Position numbers and translations under genes: made by a program. A DNA stretch of 64,000 bases from Solen grandis (Eukaryota > Mollusca > Bivalvia > Adapedonta > Solenidae). The stretch lies in NCBI GenBank assembly GCA_021229015.1, contig CM037788.1, forward strand, positions 55,317,145 to 55,381,144. Reading direction: 5' to 3'. Each line of letters opens with the position of its first letter. Position 1 is the stretch's first letter. Below are positions 23,455 to 36,179 of this stretch, piece after piece. Below the pieces are notes generated by a model. That model did not search any database and had not been told where the DNA came from. It saw only the letters and a list, made by a program, of their open reading frames with translations.

Positions 23455-23805
23455 TCACTGTTTGTGTTTTGGTTTGATGACTTCTGTTTCATTGATATTT
23501 AAGTTCTCTTCCAACGGGCTAAAACTGTTACTCGTTAAAATGGAAATTGAACGATAACAAGAAGTATTATAATGTGGGCTGTTACAGATAATACAGTCCC
23601 ATCTGACTGAAACTGAAATGTTTTCATCTGCTACAAGGTAACTGTTGGTTCTGCTATTGATATCTTGACAATTAACGTGAAACCGCTGGTCACATGTATC
23701 ACATTTATCTGTTTTGCCATCCCACGTGACAGGTTGGTCACATGTGCCACAAAGGTAAACAGTACTATCATTGTGGGATGATCCAAGGTTAGGGTTACCG
23801 TAATG
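23455..23805 (-). pseudogene. LINE ORF fragment with PHD-type zinc finger
   Basis: The minus strand is open for ~116 codons without an initiating Met. It encodes a C4HC3 PHD finger: YLCGTCDQPVTWDG, then KCDTC, RFHVNC, and after ~27 residues WDCIIC followed by NSPHYNTS. A serine-rich tail with SNSFSPLEE follows, and a TGA ends the frame at 23455-23457. PHD fingers of this layout (CxxC-PVTW ... FHxxC ... WxCxxC-xxPN/HYxxS) precede the endonuclease in bivalve non-LTR retrotransposons (family knowledge). I therefore call this an isolated LINE piece and not a host chromatin gene. The start is lost and no endonuclease or RT follows downstream. Confidence 0.75.
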
Positions 23806-23819
23806 TTATTTATGCCACT

Positions 23820-26800
23820 GAGCTGTAACGCCGGTCAAAATTTAATCTCATACAGACTTAATCCCGAACTTACTGAACTATTGTCGGTATTTGCTTGGGT
23901 TAACCGTTCCACTCACTTTTTTGAACTTTCGTATATGAGATAGATATAGTTATACCTTTCAGCGATATAACGCAAGTGACTTTGATACCACACCCAGTCA
24001 CATTATAGATATGTCGCGGTCGGCTTACCAAACAAGGCAAATTATAAGTTAACAGTATATTTTATATATTTAACATGTTTCATATTTTATAACTTACAGA
24101 TATCAAAAATTAATTGTGTGCAGTAGTTTGATGATAGTTTCATCTCAAACTTGTGTCATTTGTTATGAAACATTCTAAAGACGTTATTGCACAGCTTGGT
24201 GTTTATTTGTTTCATTCACCTTTCGAGACACTACTTTTTTCCTCCCTTAGACGTCATTAATTTTGTTTTCCTAACAGTTTTCTTTGTTTGATTATATTAT
24301 ATTGTATTGTATTTGTGACACGTTATTTTAAGAACCAGCTATTTATGTACTTATTATCTGCTCCGTTATCCGTGTCACTTTGAGCGTGCTCTGGTTGCAT
24401 GTGAGAGAATCAGTTGGAACCGCGTGTGAAACATCGGAAGAAAAAAAAATTAAAGTTATTGTATACTTGTAATATCAGTTGAATTTAGTATAATAAAGAA
24501 GATAATATTAAGCTGTCTACATTCTTCGCTAATTCCCCAGTGCGAAGAAGATGAGTGAAAGAAGAGAAACAAAGATAGATACTAGTAGCGTAAAGTAACA
24601 GAGGGTGAAATTGTAACCTGTTACACCTGCATCTCGGTTACTGGGCGGGCACTCTAACTGACCTTCTTTTCTGGATTCTCACTTGTACAAAATAAATGCA
24701 ATTTATCTGCATTCATAGTAATGTGCAACATACGTATCAATATATGAAGTCGCTTCTAGAATTGTACATCCTATGAATCAATCCAATCATATTCCTTTAT
24801 TCTACACAATGTGAAATTACTTAAAATTGTGGAAAAGTGCAAAAGATTGGCCCTATAATTGTGAATCTGTTTTGTATATGTAGTAAAACATATATTGTTG
24901 TTGCTGCTGTCGTCAATGACGAGGACATAGTCAATGTGTGGAAAAATAATATTCACCTTTACCATACGTCAGTTATGGGCTTCAAATGCGTGGTAATTAA
25001 TGTTAACCGGCCTACAATGAAATTGAATAATTTTGCAGAGTTTGCAGAGGTTAGAAGGATATTTACAACGGAGCAGCATTTCGCAGCTATCTCTGACTCA
25101 GTATGCGAAATAGTCCCCTTAAATTTGTACTGGTTCTCTAAAATCATATTATGGCGGTTAAACGTATGATGTGGACGATAACATTCGGTTTGCCTTTATT
25201 TTAATGAAGACGCCTCATTTTTTTATGAAGTGACGTTGACATTGCATTATATCATTTCTTATTTGTTTTAGTATAATTATAAATATCATAGACATGAACG
25301 GATATAATCTGTTCATAATCTTGAGGTATAAAAACTCATTGTTAATTGCATATTCAAACGATTAAATATTCTATTAACAGTTAACATTCTGAACACAAGA
25401 ATTCAGAATAAAAACACATATTGTCAACAATCATGCAAAAAGAAATCAAATATTGGCGGATATCCCCTTCCATATTCAAAAAGTAAATATTTGTGAGTCC
25501 ATTGAAGAATGATGTTTCGCTTTGAAGCTTGTGTTATTTTTAGAAAACTTAATCTACAGCCTCCGTGGCGCAGTTAATATTTATTTATTCTATTACAACT
25601 TTTAAAACATATGCCAAATATTTTCTAAATAGATATTTCTTGTTTAACAATATTGAACATTAGGAGTTCTTTAATTGCATTCGTAGGGAATGTGCGAGTT
25701 TTTTAATTCTAATTATGAGATCCTCATTCTTTTCGGCCATGTAATCATTTCCACCGGCTCCGGAAAAGCATAATATTGCTATTTCTTGTTCATCGTGTTT
25801 GTTGTTGTTGTTGTTTACGAACACACGTAGATGGAGGGGCACGAATATATTAAGATCGTAACCAAAAATGTTGTTACCAATTAATTATTAATTTATGAAA
25901 GGGGATATCCACCAGATCATTTCTTTCTCTAATTTAGGTTTTTATAATACATAATTGCATTTTTAAAACTCTTAGTACATTTACAAAATGCTTATCACAT
26001 TTTCAGAATTGTTATACTTATATTATTATTATATCTTTAAATATCTATTGCATGCACCGTTTTAACAATAATGGACTCCCTCTCGACTTCAGACATAGCT
26101 ACCCACGGTACATATAAAAGATATACCTTGTACAGTTATTACTGAGTCATATCTATACTCAGTACACTACCGCTGGGCATATAAATAGGAAATACATGCA
26201 AGTGTTAACAAATATCTCAACAAGCTTTAGGATATTGAAACATGATATAAAGATATTCACCGATTCAGATTTTTTCCATATGTGATTTTCAAGAGAAATC
26301 ATCAAGTTATCGTTCAAAACACTGGACCTCGTCCGTGAGCAATCTCGCTTCACCACCATTAATTTTCTATTTCAAAAGTAACATCGTATATAATGGAGAT
26401 GTCAGCACATCTACACATGTCAAAAGATGACGAACTGGTACTCGTCTTAATCTAAAACGTCTTGTTGATATCAATAACATGTAACTGCAAGCACAATCTT
26501 TGTTTTCTGCTCATTTGGCTAGCTATATCCTTTGTACTGTGATCCACCGTGATTCTGTACAAGTAAAACTACCGATTTCTTTTCTTAATAAAGCATTTTA
26601 TTTCCAAATTATTTGTTACTAGTATTTAAGTATAAAGTGTCTAAGCATTCATTAAAAGTTATAAGTTTTATACAAAAACTATTTGACCAAATACGTACAA
26701 TCTTATTAAAAAAAGAATCACTGTTACAATTTTCCGCTTTATATGAATTTCCAATTCACGAAATTGTTTTTCTTAAGTTATGGTTGATTAAGTGATCATT

Positions 26801-28105
26801 TGCTTTTTTTTATAGAAAACATTTCATATATGCATATTTAGCAGAGCTATGGGAATTCCAAAAATGACGTCACCGGAAGTAATTCCGTATTTTTTTTATA
26901 TTTTTTTTAAAGTAACGATATTTTTGCATTTCAATAGATGAATACCAATCAAACTTGTTACATTTGATTAAAATGATATGAGATTATATTGAATGAAACT
27001 TCGCTAAAATATGAGCGAACAAATGTTATCTTAGTCAAAGGTATGCCGGAACTAAATAGTGCCTTCTTAGTTTTATTTGACATCTGTCAAGTTTCCACAT
27101 ACAGATATATTTGTACGAAAACGGGCCCCAGGCTCCTTCTCAGATAGTGAGAAAAGAGGGTCGTCAAAATATCGAGGATGACATTTCCGATGCACGTCCC
27201 AAGTTCTGTGTTAGTTGTGGTAGAACTTTTGACACCCGGTATATTTTTGGAAGTCCCAATGTTGGATAGCCCGGAATCAAGATAAAATATCGCGTCCTTT
27301 GTTTGTGACAGTGAGACAGCTTAGAATAAAATGAAAATAGATGATTATCCCCGAAAAAGAAATATTTGATATCTTTAACAGCAAAGATCACTGGTGATAC
27401 TTACCGGTGTAACGATTACAAAATGTCCCTCAAATTCAACCCTGTCCCAACCCCCTTTCCCTCCGCCGGGAACATAAATCCTCCGACCCGCCCCGAAGTT
27501 ATACGAAAACGCTTTAAGATTCCAGGGTAAGACATATGAAGTGGGGAGGGAGCTTAAAATAAAAAATACGATTTCAAGTGACTCCCCACTGGAATATGAA
27601 TGAGATTAGGACTTGCAGCTTTCACGTCATTCCCTACATTTGTAAATTATTCCAAGCTCTTTGCAATCAGATCCTCGCCAATTTTTATAAGTTGCCTTTG
27701 TTATACTAATACTTTGTTTAGTCCATTCAAGAAAGGCGCTATACTCTATGTGGCCATAATGCGATTCCGTAATTCATTCTAGGAAGAGCAAATACAAATA
27801 TGATATCCATAATATATTTTCTTAAGGACACCCCTCTAGGTATAAGTTATAAAATGCAGAAATATAAATTTTCCCGAGGAAGTTTCATGCACAGAGGGGG
27901 TCTTTGAAAGCATTTTTACGTTCCAGGGGAGGTGAATTTGAATTCGTCTTTAATTTACCTTTAAATAGGGAAAACTTGAAAACGTAACACATTCATTCAT
28001 CATATTGGCCCCAAATTCACCCCCCCCCCACCACACCAAACATGAACACGTTTTCAAATCTCTCTGGTATTGTGACACCACTTAACCACTTATTGTTGTT
28101 GTTGT
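23820..28105. other. Long interval without recognisable gene
   Basis: AT-rich DNA with short open frames on both strands (for example 24837-25169 plus), none showing a family motif, splice-supported extension or repeat relation I can defend. A tRNA-head-like scrap, cctccgtggcgcagttaata, occurs at 25560-25579 and resembles the start of family A SINEs. Confidence 0.5.
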
Positions 28106-28109
28106 ATTG

Positions 28110-28252
28110 GGGTTTACCGTTGCAGCGATAGTATTTCAATCATATAGCGACGTCCATCGTTCTTGGAAAGGACCAGTACTAGACCCACATCCTTCGTAAA
28201 AAATTCTCGCATACAAAACCATTGTCGTTTGCCTTGGTTCGAACTCCACGCC
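28110..28252 (-). repeat. Old SINE family A copy
   Basis: Shares ggtttaccgt.gcagcgata, gtatttcaatcatatagcga and cgtccat.. with the SINE bodies at 19990 and 43036. The head side is diverged. 28253-29200 downstream is AT-rich and empty. Confidence 0.6.
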
Positions 28253-29199
28253 TTAATAATTTTACTATATATCATGCCATTAATATGAATTTTATAGCAC
28301 TGGCTGCAAAGATATGTTGCGAGTTCTGATCTAGCTGGGGACGTTATTTTGTTACATTAAATCTCATTAAAATATTACAAAACAAATTGACGTGAAAATG
28401 AAAGTAATTGAAAAGGCAAGGTAATTGTTTCCTTGGCACAATACAGAAATGAATATAGAGAGAATTAAAGTTTTGTGCTATATCAAAATAGCATTATTGT
28501 GTTATATTTTATTTACATTGACACATCCGTTATTGTCCATTTCTTGTTTTGATATGATTCCTTTAGATTTTGATACATATATTTATGTTTATCTTATAAT
28601 TTATGTTTATCGTATAATCTGTAAGAGAGATACATGTATATAGAGAGAATGAGAAAGTGCTTAAGCCGTCCATAAAATAAATGTTAGGATTTTTCTTGTT
28701 ACGACTGTGTTTATGCAATTCAAAGCGCCTTTATAACATTGGGTTTAAAATGATCCTCGTTTATTAAATTTACTAAATTATGCACAATAAATGCAACTTA
28801 AATTTATACTAATCGCTATTGGTGCATTAACAGATGTCTGACGTGTATACTTAGTGAAACTAAAAGCGTTTGTTTGAGTCAGGTTAACCAGGGATTCTGT
28901 ATATTTTTTTGCGGTGAGCAGTTACACACCTGCCCAAAATATGAAAATAATTCTGACGTTTTTTTTTTGTTTTTTTCATAATGTGAGATGGCAAAGTAAA
29001 TTAAGGAATCTCTTAAATGGTCTTTAGATTAAATATTGATGGAAAACCGGATATTTTATTTTTTGTTATTTATGATTTTTAATAAACAAATAATATTGAA
29101 CTAAGGTAGGTGTATGTTAAAAGTTTTATATGAATATATGTGAAATTTAAGCGTGTAATGTGGAACAATATTTCATAGCTTATGAATATGGAATAATTC

Positions 29200-30290
29200 A
29201 AAGAACACTAGTTGGTTCACCGTATAGCCGACATTTTGGCCTCACTGTCACCATTTTTTCTCTGTTTTAAACAATATTTTAACGAATACTGTCCTGCAAA
29301 TCTAGGTGTTTCTCGGCACCCAAAAGGTATATTAAGCTATTCCTGGTATATTCTAATCTTTCAAAGTTTATAACATTGCCTTTAAATGTGTATATAACAA
29401 CAAAAGAGAACGATGGTTTGTAAACCGTATAGTTTGACCTGATGGCCGCCATTTTTCTTTGCTTTGAACGATTCTGTAGCGAATTATCTCCTACATGTAT
29501 AAATTAAGGTATTTCTCGGCACCAAAAAGGTTTATTAAACTTTTTTTTGGCATAGCCAAATCATTCAATGTTATAATATTATCTTAAAATGTGTAAATAA
29601 CAACAATAGAGAACACTATAGTGTGTTCACCTTATAGCCTACTTTCGTCATTTTAATTGACTTTATAGCCGCCATTTTTCTTTGTTTTGAATTTTCAACG
29701 AATTATCTCCTGTAACTCTAGGTGTTTCTCGGCACTAAAAAGGTTTATTAAACTATTTTTGGATTAGCCAAATCAATCAATATTTTTAATTTTACCTTTA
29801 AATGTGTGTATATAACACCAATAGAGAACACTAGCTAACTGGTTCACAGTATAGCCTATATTCGTCATTTTGACTTGATAGCCGCCATTCCTCTCTATTA
29901 TTAACGATTTCTGTCCTAGAAATCTATAAGTTTCTCGGCATCTAACAGGTTTTTAAACTATTCTGGACATACTATAATCTTTCTACATTGATAATATTAC
30001 CTTACAATATGTATTTTTTACAACAATAGAGAACACTGACTGGTTCACCGTATAGCCTATATTCGTCATGATGACAACCATTTTTCTTTGTTTTTTTTTA
30101 CGATGTTTTAATGAATTCTGTCCCATAAATCTATGTGCTTCTCGGCACCTTAAATTACATATTTATTAAATTATTCCTGACATAGTACGATGCTCTAAAC
30201 ATGTATTATATCTATTCTAAATGTTTATATTATAAAAATAGAGAACACTAGTCGGTTCACCGTAAAGCCTATGTTCGTTTTCTGAACTTT
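29200..30290 (+). repeat. Satellite-like tandem array, ~207-bp unit, five to six copies
   Basis: The landmark agagaac(a)c recurs at about 29202, 29406, 29610, 29823, 30029 and 30239, each followed by ggttcaccgtatagcc and, later, tttctcggcacc and aggttt.tta. Period 204-213 bp with visible divergence between copies. Non-coding. 30290-31560 shows only AT-rich DNA. Confidence 0.9.
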
Positions 30291-31560
30291 ATTGTCGCAA
30301 TTTAATGAGAAACTGTACAATGAAAATGATCTCTTTAACACAAAATACAAACTCAAAACTAACGAGAATATAAAGAAACAAAAAACGAAACATTGTTAGT
30401 ATTTATTTCTCGTTTTTAGATGTGCGTGACGTCAGTATCGAACAAATAGTTTTACATGATAAACGAACAGGACATGTAAATAATATATTTTTTTCCAACA
30501 GAAACGTTTAATGTTACAGTACAAATAAGATACGCATATTTCAATGACGTTGAATCTAATCGTACCTACTAGTATATTTTGCTTTATCATTATGATAAAT
30601 CTTATGCATCTACATGTAAATTAGATCTCTCTCTTTCTCCAGTGATCTAGTGTCACAACAAGACCCACATATTCTCTCTCTCTTCTTTTTTTTTCATTCT
30701 TTTTACACAACAGACAAAATTCCACTCATTAAAAATATATTTTAACCCTGAAATAATCAAATGGTTATTTTGTATGTAGGCAATTATTATACATGAGCTT
30801 GGTTTAAGTATAAACTTAAAGATGTAATTTTGGTCATGTTATTGGTTAAACACACAATTCAATTGTATAAATTTGCATGTATTTTTGTTGTTTTGTTGTG
30901 TTACTTTTTTAATGCTTGATCATTCAGGTCTGGATAACATGTATCAAGTAAATATGCAATTGACTATATATAAGTTCAATAAGTCAATCTAGTGACCATC
31001 TGTTTGATTATGTTTATGTATTTAGCCCTTGTTACAAAAGCACAATTTCTTTTTATTTATTACCTAGTTTTATTAATGAATAAAGTATTACATGCCGTAC
31101 AATAAGTTATTTTTATTGCTGTGAAATCTTTTTACAAATATTGGAAAAAAACAACAACATAAGATTTCATTTTAAATGAGTTTCATTTTTACATATTCAG
31201 AGTGTCAGTAAAAATTAAGCTCAATAAAATATTTTAGTCACTAACCTCGACACGCTTTTAAGGCCTAAACACCAGAAAAGAGTCATGAGTTTCCATTGCA
31301 CTTATTAACATTTCTACATTGTGTATCATAGTTATCAATAATAAACAGTTTTTTCTTGTTTTGTCGCATTTCTCACCCCACAGATACCTGCAATCAAAAC
31401 ATAATAGGTGACATAACTGCTATTGTGTAGTTTACATACGGTAATTACTACTTATCTGTGTAATTACAATGGACAGTTCCCAGACCCTAACTTTTATTTG
31501 GAAAAAAAAATAGGTTTGGCCGCAAACAATGCCATGTGCTCCTTTGTTAACATCGTGTTC

Positions 31561-31640
31561 AAGTCAAGTCAAGTCAAAAACATTTTATTTCTCTCAAATT
31601 CATGTACAAGATGAAAATATGGAGGTACAATTGAGTAATA
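31561..31640 (-). mobile_element. LINE 3' end with (TTGAC)n tail
   Basis: On the minus strand this reads gagagaaataaaatgttttt followed by gacttgacttgacttg, the same polyadenylation-plus-tail layout as at 18940-18970. The 5' extent is not defined. Confidence 0.5.
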
Positions 31641-31750
31641 CTTATGAGAGACTCATTTGAGTTGATTATAAATCAGATATTGCATATTGAATAAGTCTGT
31701 GTGTGTCTTAATCCACTTTTATCTAAACTTTTCTAAACCGAGCCCCCACC

Positions 31751-32230
31751 ATACCTTTCACTGATGAGTCAAGGTTCTGTATTGACTTTACAGACAGGCG
31801 TGCCCGGGTGTGGACAACGACCAACGAACGGTTTGCACCAGTATGCATAGCTAATCATTATCGGTATTGTGGGGGCTCGGTTATGGTTTGGGCAGAGGTC
31901 AGCATGCAGGGGAAGACCGATCTGCACATCGTCGACAACGGCACACTGACGGCTCAACGATACGTCGATGAGGTCTTGGATGTATATATGCGTCCATACG
32001 CTGGTGCAGTGGGCCCAAGTTTCGTTTTAATGGACGACAATTTCAGACCTCACAGAGCCAGAGTGTCAAATGAGTATCTTGAAAATGAAACGATTGGCAG
32101 GATGGACTGGCCTGCAAGATCTCCAGACCTACACCCAATTGAACATGTCTGGGACATTCTTCAGAGAACAAAAGTTTTAAATACCGAGTTAAAACATTAT
32201 AATCTTGTGTGGATACAGAAACACCATTAA
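31751..32230 (+). pseudogene. Tc1-like transposase, catalytic-domain fragment
   Basis: From 31751 the frame reads FTDESRF, the first catalytic Asp of Tc1/mariner DDE transposases. Then follow GGSVMVWAEVS, LMDDNFRPHRA (second Asp) and DWPARSPDLHPIEHVWDIL (catalytic Glu in the HPIEHVW box). All three acidic residues are kept. The N-terminal helix-turn-helix region is missing, and after WDILQR the sequence no longer follows the family and stops at 32230. No terminal inverted repeats were found. It is a 5'-truncated dead copy of a Tc1 subfamily element. Confidence 0.9.
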
Positions 32231-32439
32231 TGGTAGCTTTACTGTTAAAATAGGCAAATCATTTAAAAATAGAGAAAATAATATCGGGGAGAGATTTCGA
32301 TATTTGAAGGGAAAATCAGAGTATTTTGATTAGAAAACACACACTATTTTATATTATAATACATGTTTTGATAGTACAGTTTTGAATTTTGACCCAAAGA
32401 CCTTGTCTCCATAACGTATCAAATGCTTGTTTTAAGTAT

Positions 32440-32553
32440 AGGTTAGTGTTTTTTAGTAAGCATTAATGAAATTAAATCGGTCTGGCGCGGCTCAGCCGCG
32501 CGACCGATTTAATGGAATTAATGCTTACTAAATAACACTAACCTACTTAGTGT
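32440..32553. repeat. Near-perfect palindrome, ~51-bp arms
   Basis: The left arm starts aggttagtgttttttagtaa and the right arm is its reverse complement, with a GC-rich centre gcgcggctcagccgcgc around a single unpaired base. Only a few mismatches and a 2-nt indel separate the arms. Confidence 0.92.
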
Positions 32554-32604
32554 TTGAAATTATGTTTTGCAACTTAACGCAGTCACACATTCCAAATATA
32601 GTAT

Positions 32605-32800
32605 TGATTTTTGTGACTCCGCCCTATCCACGTGTTCCCGGCGTGAATTACATCACGTGGCTTGTAACATGTTATGTCAAAGGTCAATGCGTTCGCTCTA
32701 GCTGTGTAATGACTTTTGAGACTCCGCTTTATCCACCTGTTCCCGGCGTGACATATAACATAATATGTCAAAGGTCAAGCGTTGCTCTAGCTGTGTAGAG
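32605..32800 (+). repeat. Two tandem ~100-bp units beside the palindrome
   Basis: gtgactccgccctatccacg and gagactccgctttatccacc each lead into tgttcccggcgtga, then tatgtcaaaggtcaa and gctctagctgtgta. Copies at ~32607-32708 and ~32709-32798. They are GC-richer than the surroundings. Confidence 0.85.
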
Positions 32801-33679
32801 CTACGCTCGGGGAGGCTGAAACCGGACCCCGACTTTGATCTCTTCGGCAAAAAATTGTTGAAAGATTATTATACTGTTAAGAAAGGTTCATTTATTTTCA
32901 CCTATATATATATGTTATTTTGTGTTTTGCAATTGGATATTATTTTTTCCGTTTTAGTAACCTTTGTTTGTTAGCCTTCTTTTTCTTGTCTTCTCATTAT
33001 TTATTTATATTTTTCAGTTATTTTTTTAAAATCTCTTCATTCATATTATTACACATCTCATCTCGTAAAATGTATCAGTTTTTTTTTTCATTTACAACAA
33101 TAGTGCTGTTATTTTCAAAAATTTAATCAGATATTTACTTGATTGCTTTGTCTAGTGATTAGTTTTATTTTGCTTATTCTATGTAAGCATGTGTAGACAT
33201 TGAAATTATACAAATACATTCAAGGAGATGGCCGATACTAATGTTGTTAGAACTTTTGGTCAGACCCTTTTGCTTATTTTCTAAAATCTTCGATGTTTTA
33301 TCATTATTATCTACGGCAATAAAATATGTCCAAACTAAACTAAGTGGAAGGGAAGAGTTCTTTTGTTATTTTGGATAAATCAGATTGCTGGTTCACTATT
33401 GATGTTGTGCTTTTCTTTTATATCGATTTTCATGCGTCCCCATCAGAAAACCCTGTAACACATTACACACGCGTGATATTGGTAAACACATAAAGCTCCG
33501 CCTCCCGACACACCTTGCCGCACATGCGCACTGAAGGTGCTTGAAGCTGGTTTAAACTGATCAGCTGATTTAACGGAATAGTGTTTAGTGACAAGTTTAT
33601 GCCGATTAAATGAATTAAATGGAGACAAAAATTTGAAAAATGGAATGATCTCATTGGGCAAAATATAATTTCAAACACT

Positions 33680-34136
33680 AAATCAATAAATGCACAGTAC
33701 AATTTCTTTTTATTGTGGTTAAGATTAGCAATTACATGTAGATGTTGTAAAATAAACATATTGTCTGTGATAGAATATCTTTTTCTAAGGCCAACTTGGC
33801 AATCATTTATAATTTTGTTGTTTTCAACATAAGATGTTATTCTGTCATTCAAAACACTAGTAAATAATTTACCTAGACAGCTTAAAAGTGTTATTGGTCG
33901 GTAGTTTTCAGGTTTAGTTTTATCTCCTTTATTCTTATAAATGGGGTAAATAATTCCTATTGACCATGCATCCGGAATTAAACCAGTTATATATAACATT
34001 AAACAGCTTAACATGTATGTTACTCATAATATGAAAAGTACATTTTATGTGTTCATTTACAATTTTATCATCAATTTTATCACAATTTTCATTTATTGTC
34101 GGAGGTTGTTGACCTAAGGTAATTATTGAACGCAAG
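33680..34136 (-). pseudogene. LINE reverse-transcriptase N-terminal fragment
   Basis: The minus-strand translation shows the entry into an RVT_1 domain: IPDAWSIGIIYPIYKNKGD, then PENYRPITLLSCLGKLFT, LNDRI and KKLYCAFID, before homology is lost at about 33690. The upstream part (INENCDKIDDKI, NEHIKCTFHIM) lies in another frame, so there is a frameshift at about 33980. The catalytic YADD box is absent. Truncated at both ends. Confidence 0.88.
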
Positions 34137-34188
34137 ATTCACGTGCATTTGTTTTTCAGAGATTTGTACAGCCAATAAATGATATTGA

Positions 34189-34246
34189 GTTTACAGTCGC
34201 TGCGACAGTATTTCAGTCATAAAGCGACGTCTAGTTAATTACAGTT
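34189..34246 (-). repeat. SINE family A body fragment
   Basis: tttacagtcgctgcgacagt, then atttcagtcataaagcgacg and tctagttaattacag match the SINE body at 19990-20050. Head and tail are missing. 34250-35200 holds no supported gene. Confidence 0.75.
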
Positions 34247-35202
34247 AAGATATTAAATGAATATATACATATGTGTTTCATTTGGTTTCAAGCATGGGAA
34301 TTACCCTAGTGATAGAATAACGTTACATTCCTTTTCACTCTCTAGCAAGACAATGCAATTAAAATATAAAAGAAAATAGTTACATATTTGCAAAGAATAA
34401 ATGCTGTGTATATATACATGTATTTGAATGAGGTATTCACTTCTATTAGTTTCAACTAGATCCTCACTATTTCTCTTTTATGTAATGACTGATAGTGTCC
34501 ATTAGACCAAGGTATATGTATACGTTGTAGCAAAGAACCACTGAATAGAGTTATTGTGACACAAACAATCCTGATAAGTAGCAAGGCATGTTCAATATTT
34601 CAGTCACTTTAATTATTTTTTTCTGCTTCAGAAATAGGTATAGTAATTTAGTAACCAATTATCAACAATTAATTTTCTCATAATAACACCTGGTATTGTG
34701 GCAAATTGAAAGTTCGCTCAGGGAGGTATTGCCTTGCACTATTTGTCCCTATGGTTCATTGTTTGGGTAACAGCTAATCATATGTCCGATTTTAAAACAG
34801 ATGTCAGTTCTTTAGTTAAGTATTTTAACACAGGTAAAGTACTTAATGGAAATGTAGATGTGAAATCTGCCGTGCTTCAGTTTAACATAAAAGGAATTAT
34901 CTGATTGTGGGTATGAAAGTAACATTAAACACGCATAAAAAGACCAAAAAAATGTTTTCGTAAACTGGATAAAGCTTACGTTTTAATTGCCTGACTAGAA
35001 GTGTCACTTGAACAAATGAATTGATGAGATATAGATTTATCTGGCAAAAAATGACGGAGAGACCAAAGGTATCAGCGCGCATGTCTGAACTGACAGTTGG
35101 CAAAGGAGAAATATCTCGAACTGCCAATTTAAACAAAATTGAACTGCATCTAAACGTCATGGAGTATTCTGCCATAGTTACGCATCGCAGCAACACAAAT
35201 GA

Positions 35203-35486
35203 TATGTTCGTTGTCCAACAAAATCCAGCCGACCGGAAACCAAATTATCTAGTTCGCCGCGTCATATAGAGGCAATTTTACCAAAGACATACATCACCAA
35301 AGCCGGTTCCCTGTTTTTGTACAGTGATGGGAAGGTTGCCAGTAAAAGCCCAGTGTCAACAACACCATATGTTTATCCTCTAGGGGTACGGGGAAAGTCT
35401 GTCAAACCAGGAGTCTTAAAGTCAGTGCCGAAATGGGCAAAACTCGTCACCGTAAAAAAGACAGATACATCTTCAGGCAGATCTAA
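35203..35486 (+). CDS. Unknown host gene, penultimate exon
   Basis: Open frame containing LPKTYITKAGSLFLYSDG and TTPYVYPLGVRGKS. The donor is tctaaag|gttact at 35486/35487. It leaves one nucleotide of a codon, exactly completed by the two nucleotides opening the exon at 37272. The left boundary is uncertain: the frame opens at 35203 after a TGA, and possible acceptors are atccag (35228) and tatctag (35252). An overlapping frame, 35021-35269, could be an upstream coding part separated by an indel. I do not recognise the family. No Cys/His clusters or membrane segments are seen; it is basic and Ser/Lys/Pro-rich. Confidence 0.5.
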
Positions 35487-36179
35487 AGGTTACTTTTTTC
35501 AGTCTATTTCATAACCGTATTTTTCACTATTTCATCTAAAACTATTTAGATAGTCAGCTTGTCTACATAAAGATTTAGGATAAAGATAGAACAGACATGG
35601 TATTCGGATAATCGTTCATCGGATACGTCATTTTACTGTAATAAATGATCGTTTCTTTTCATACATATATCCAGTGTCTTTTATAGATATTCAATTTCAT
35701 TATACGATATACTCCGACATTATATTAGAAATAAGGATGAAATGGTTTCAACCCATTGTCATTTTTATTGTTTTAGTGTAGGAAAATGTATACTGGTTAT
35801 AATTATCATATAAAAAATCACATTTTCTTTGCTTTAAATTAATTGAAACTTCAACAAGCTTATATTTAAATACATCATTTTGATTCAGACGAAACATACA
35901 CGGATGGACAATATTCAAAATATATTCATTTTATTTACAAATATCTGTAGAAATTGTGTCTGAAAAAAGTTATAACATGTATACCCGTCACAACAGTTAA
36001 TACAAAACGACTGTATCGTATAGGTTTTATTTTCTTTATGTAGGATTCTTGAGATTGTAAAATTAAATTTTTTCGTTGACATTTAATTCGGTTCAAAAGT
36101 ATTATACGCAATAGTCATGCATATATATTTTGTACGGTCATGATAGAGAAAACATTACGTCGCATCTCTAATGAACAAA

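Noticed and set aside
23259..23477. Tyr-Ile repeat peptide
   Set aside because: Translation of a (TA)n microsatellite.
24837..25169. 110-codon plus-strand frame as a host gene
   Set aside because: No recognisable motif or splice-supported neighbours, and the opposite strand is open over the same stretch. Left unannotated.
25558..25582. tRNA gene start (cctccgtggcgcagttaata)
   Set aside because: Followed directly by an AT-rich run with no anticodon or T arm. It resembles the SINE family A head and is probably a scrap.
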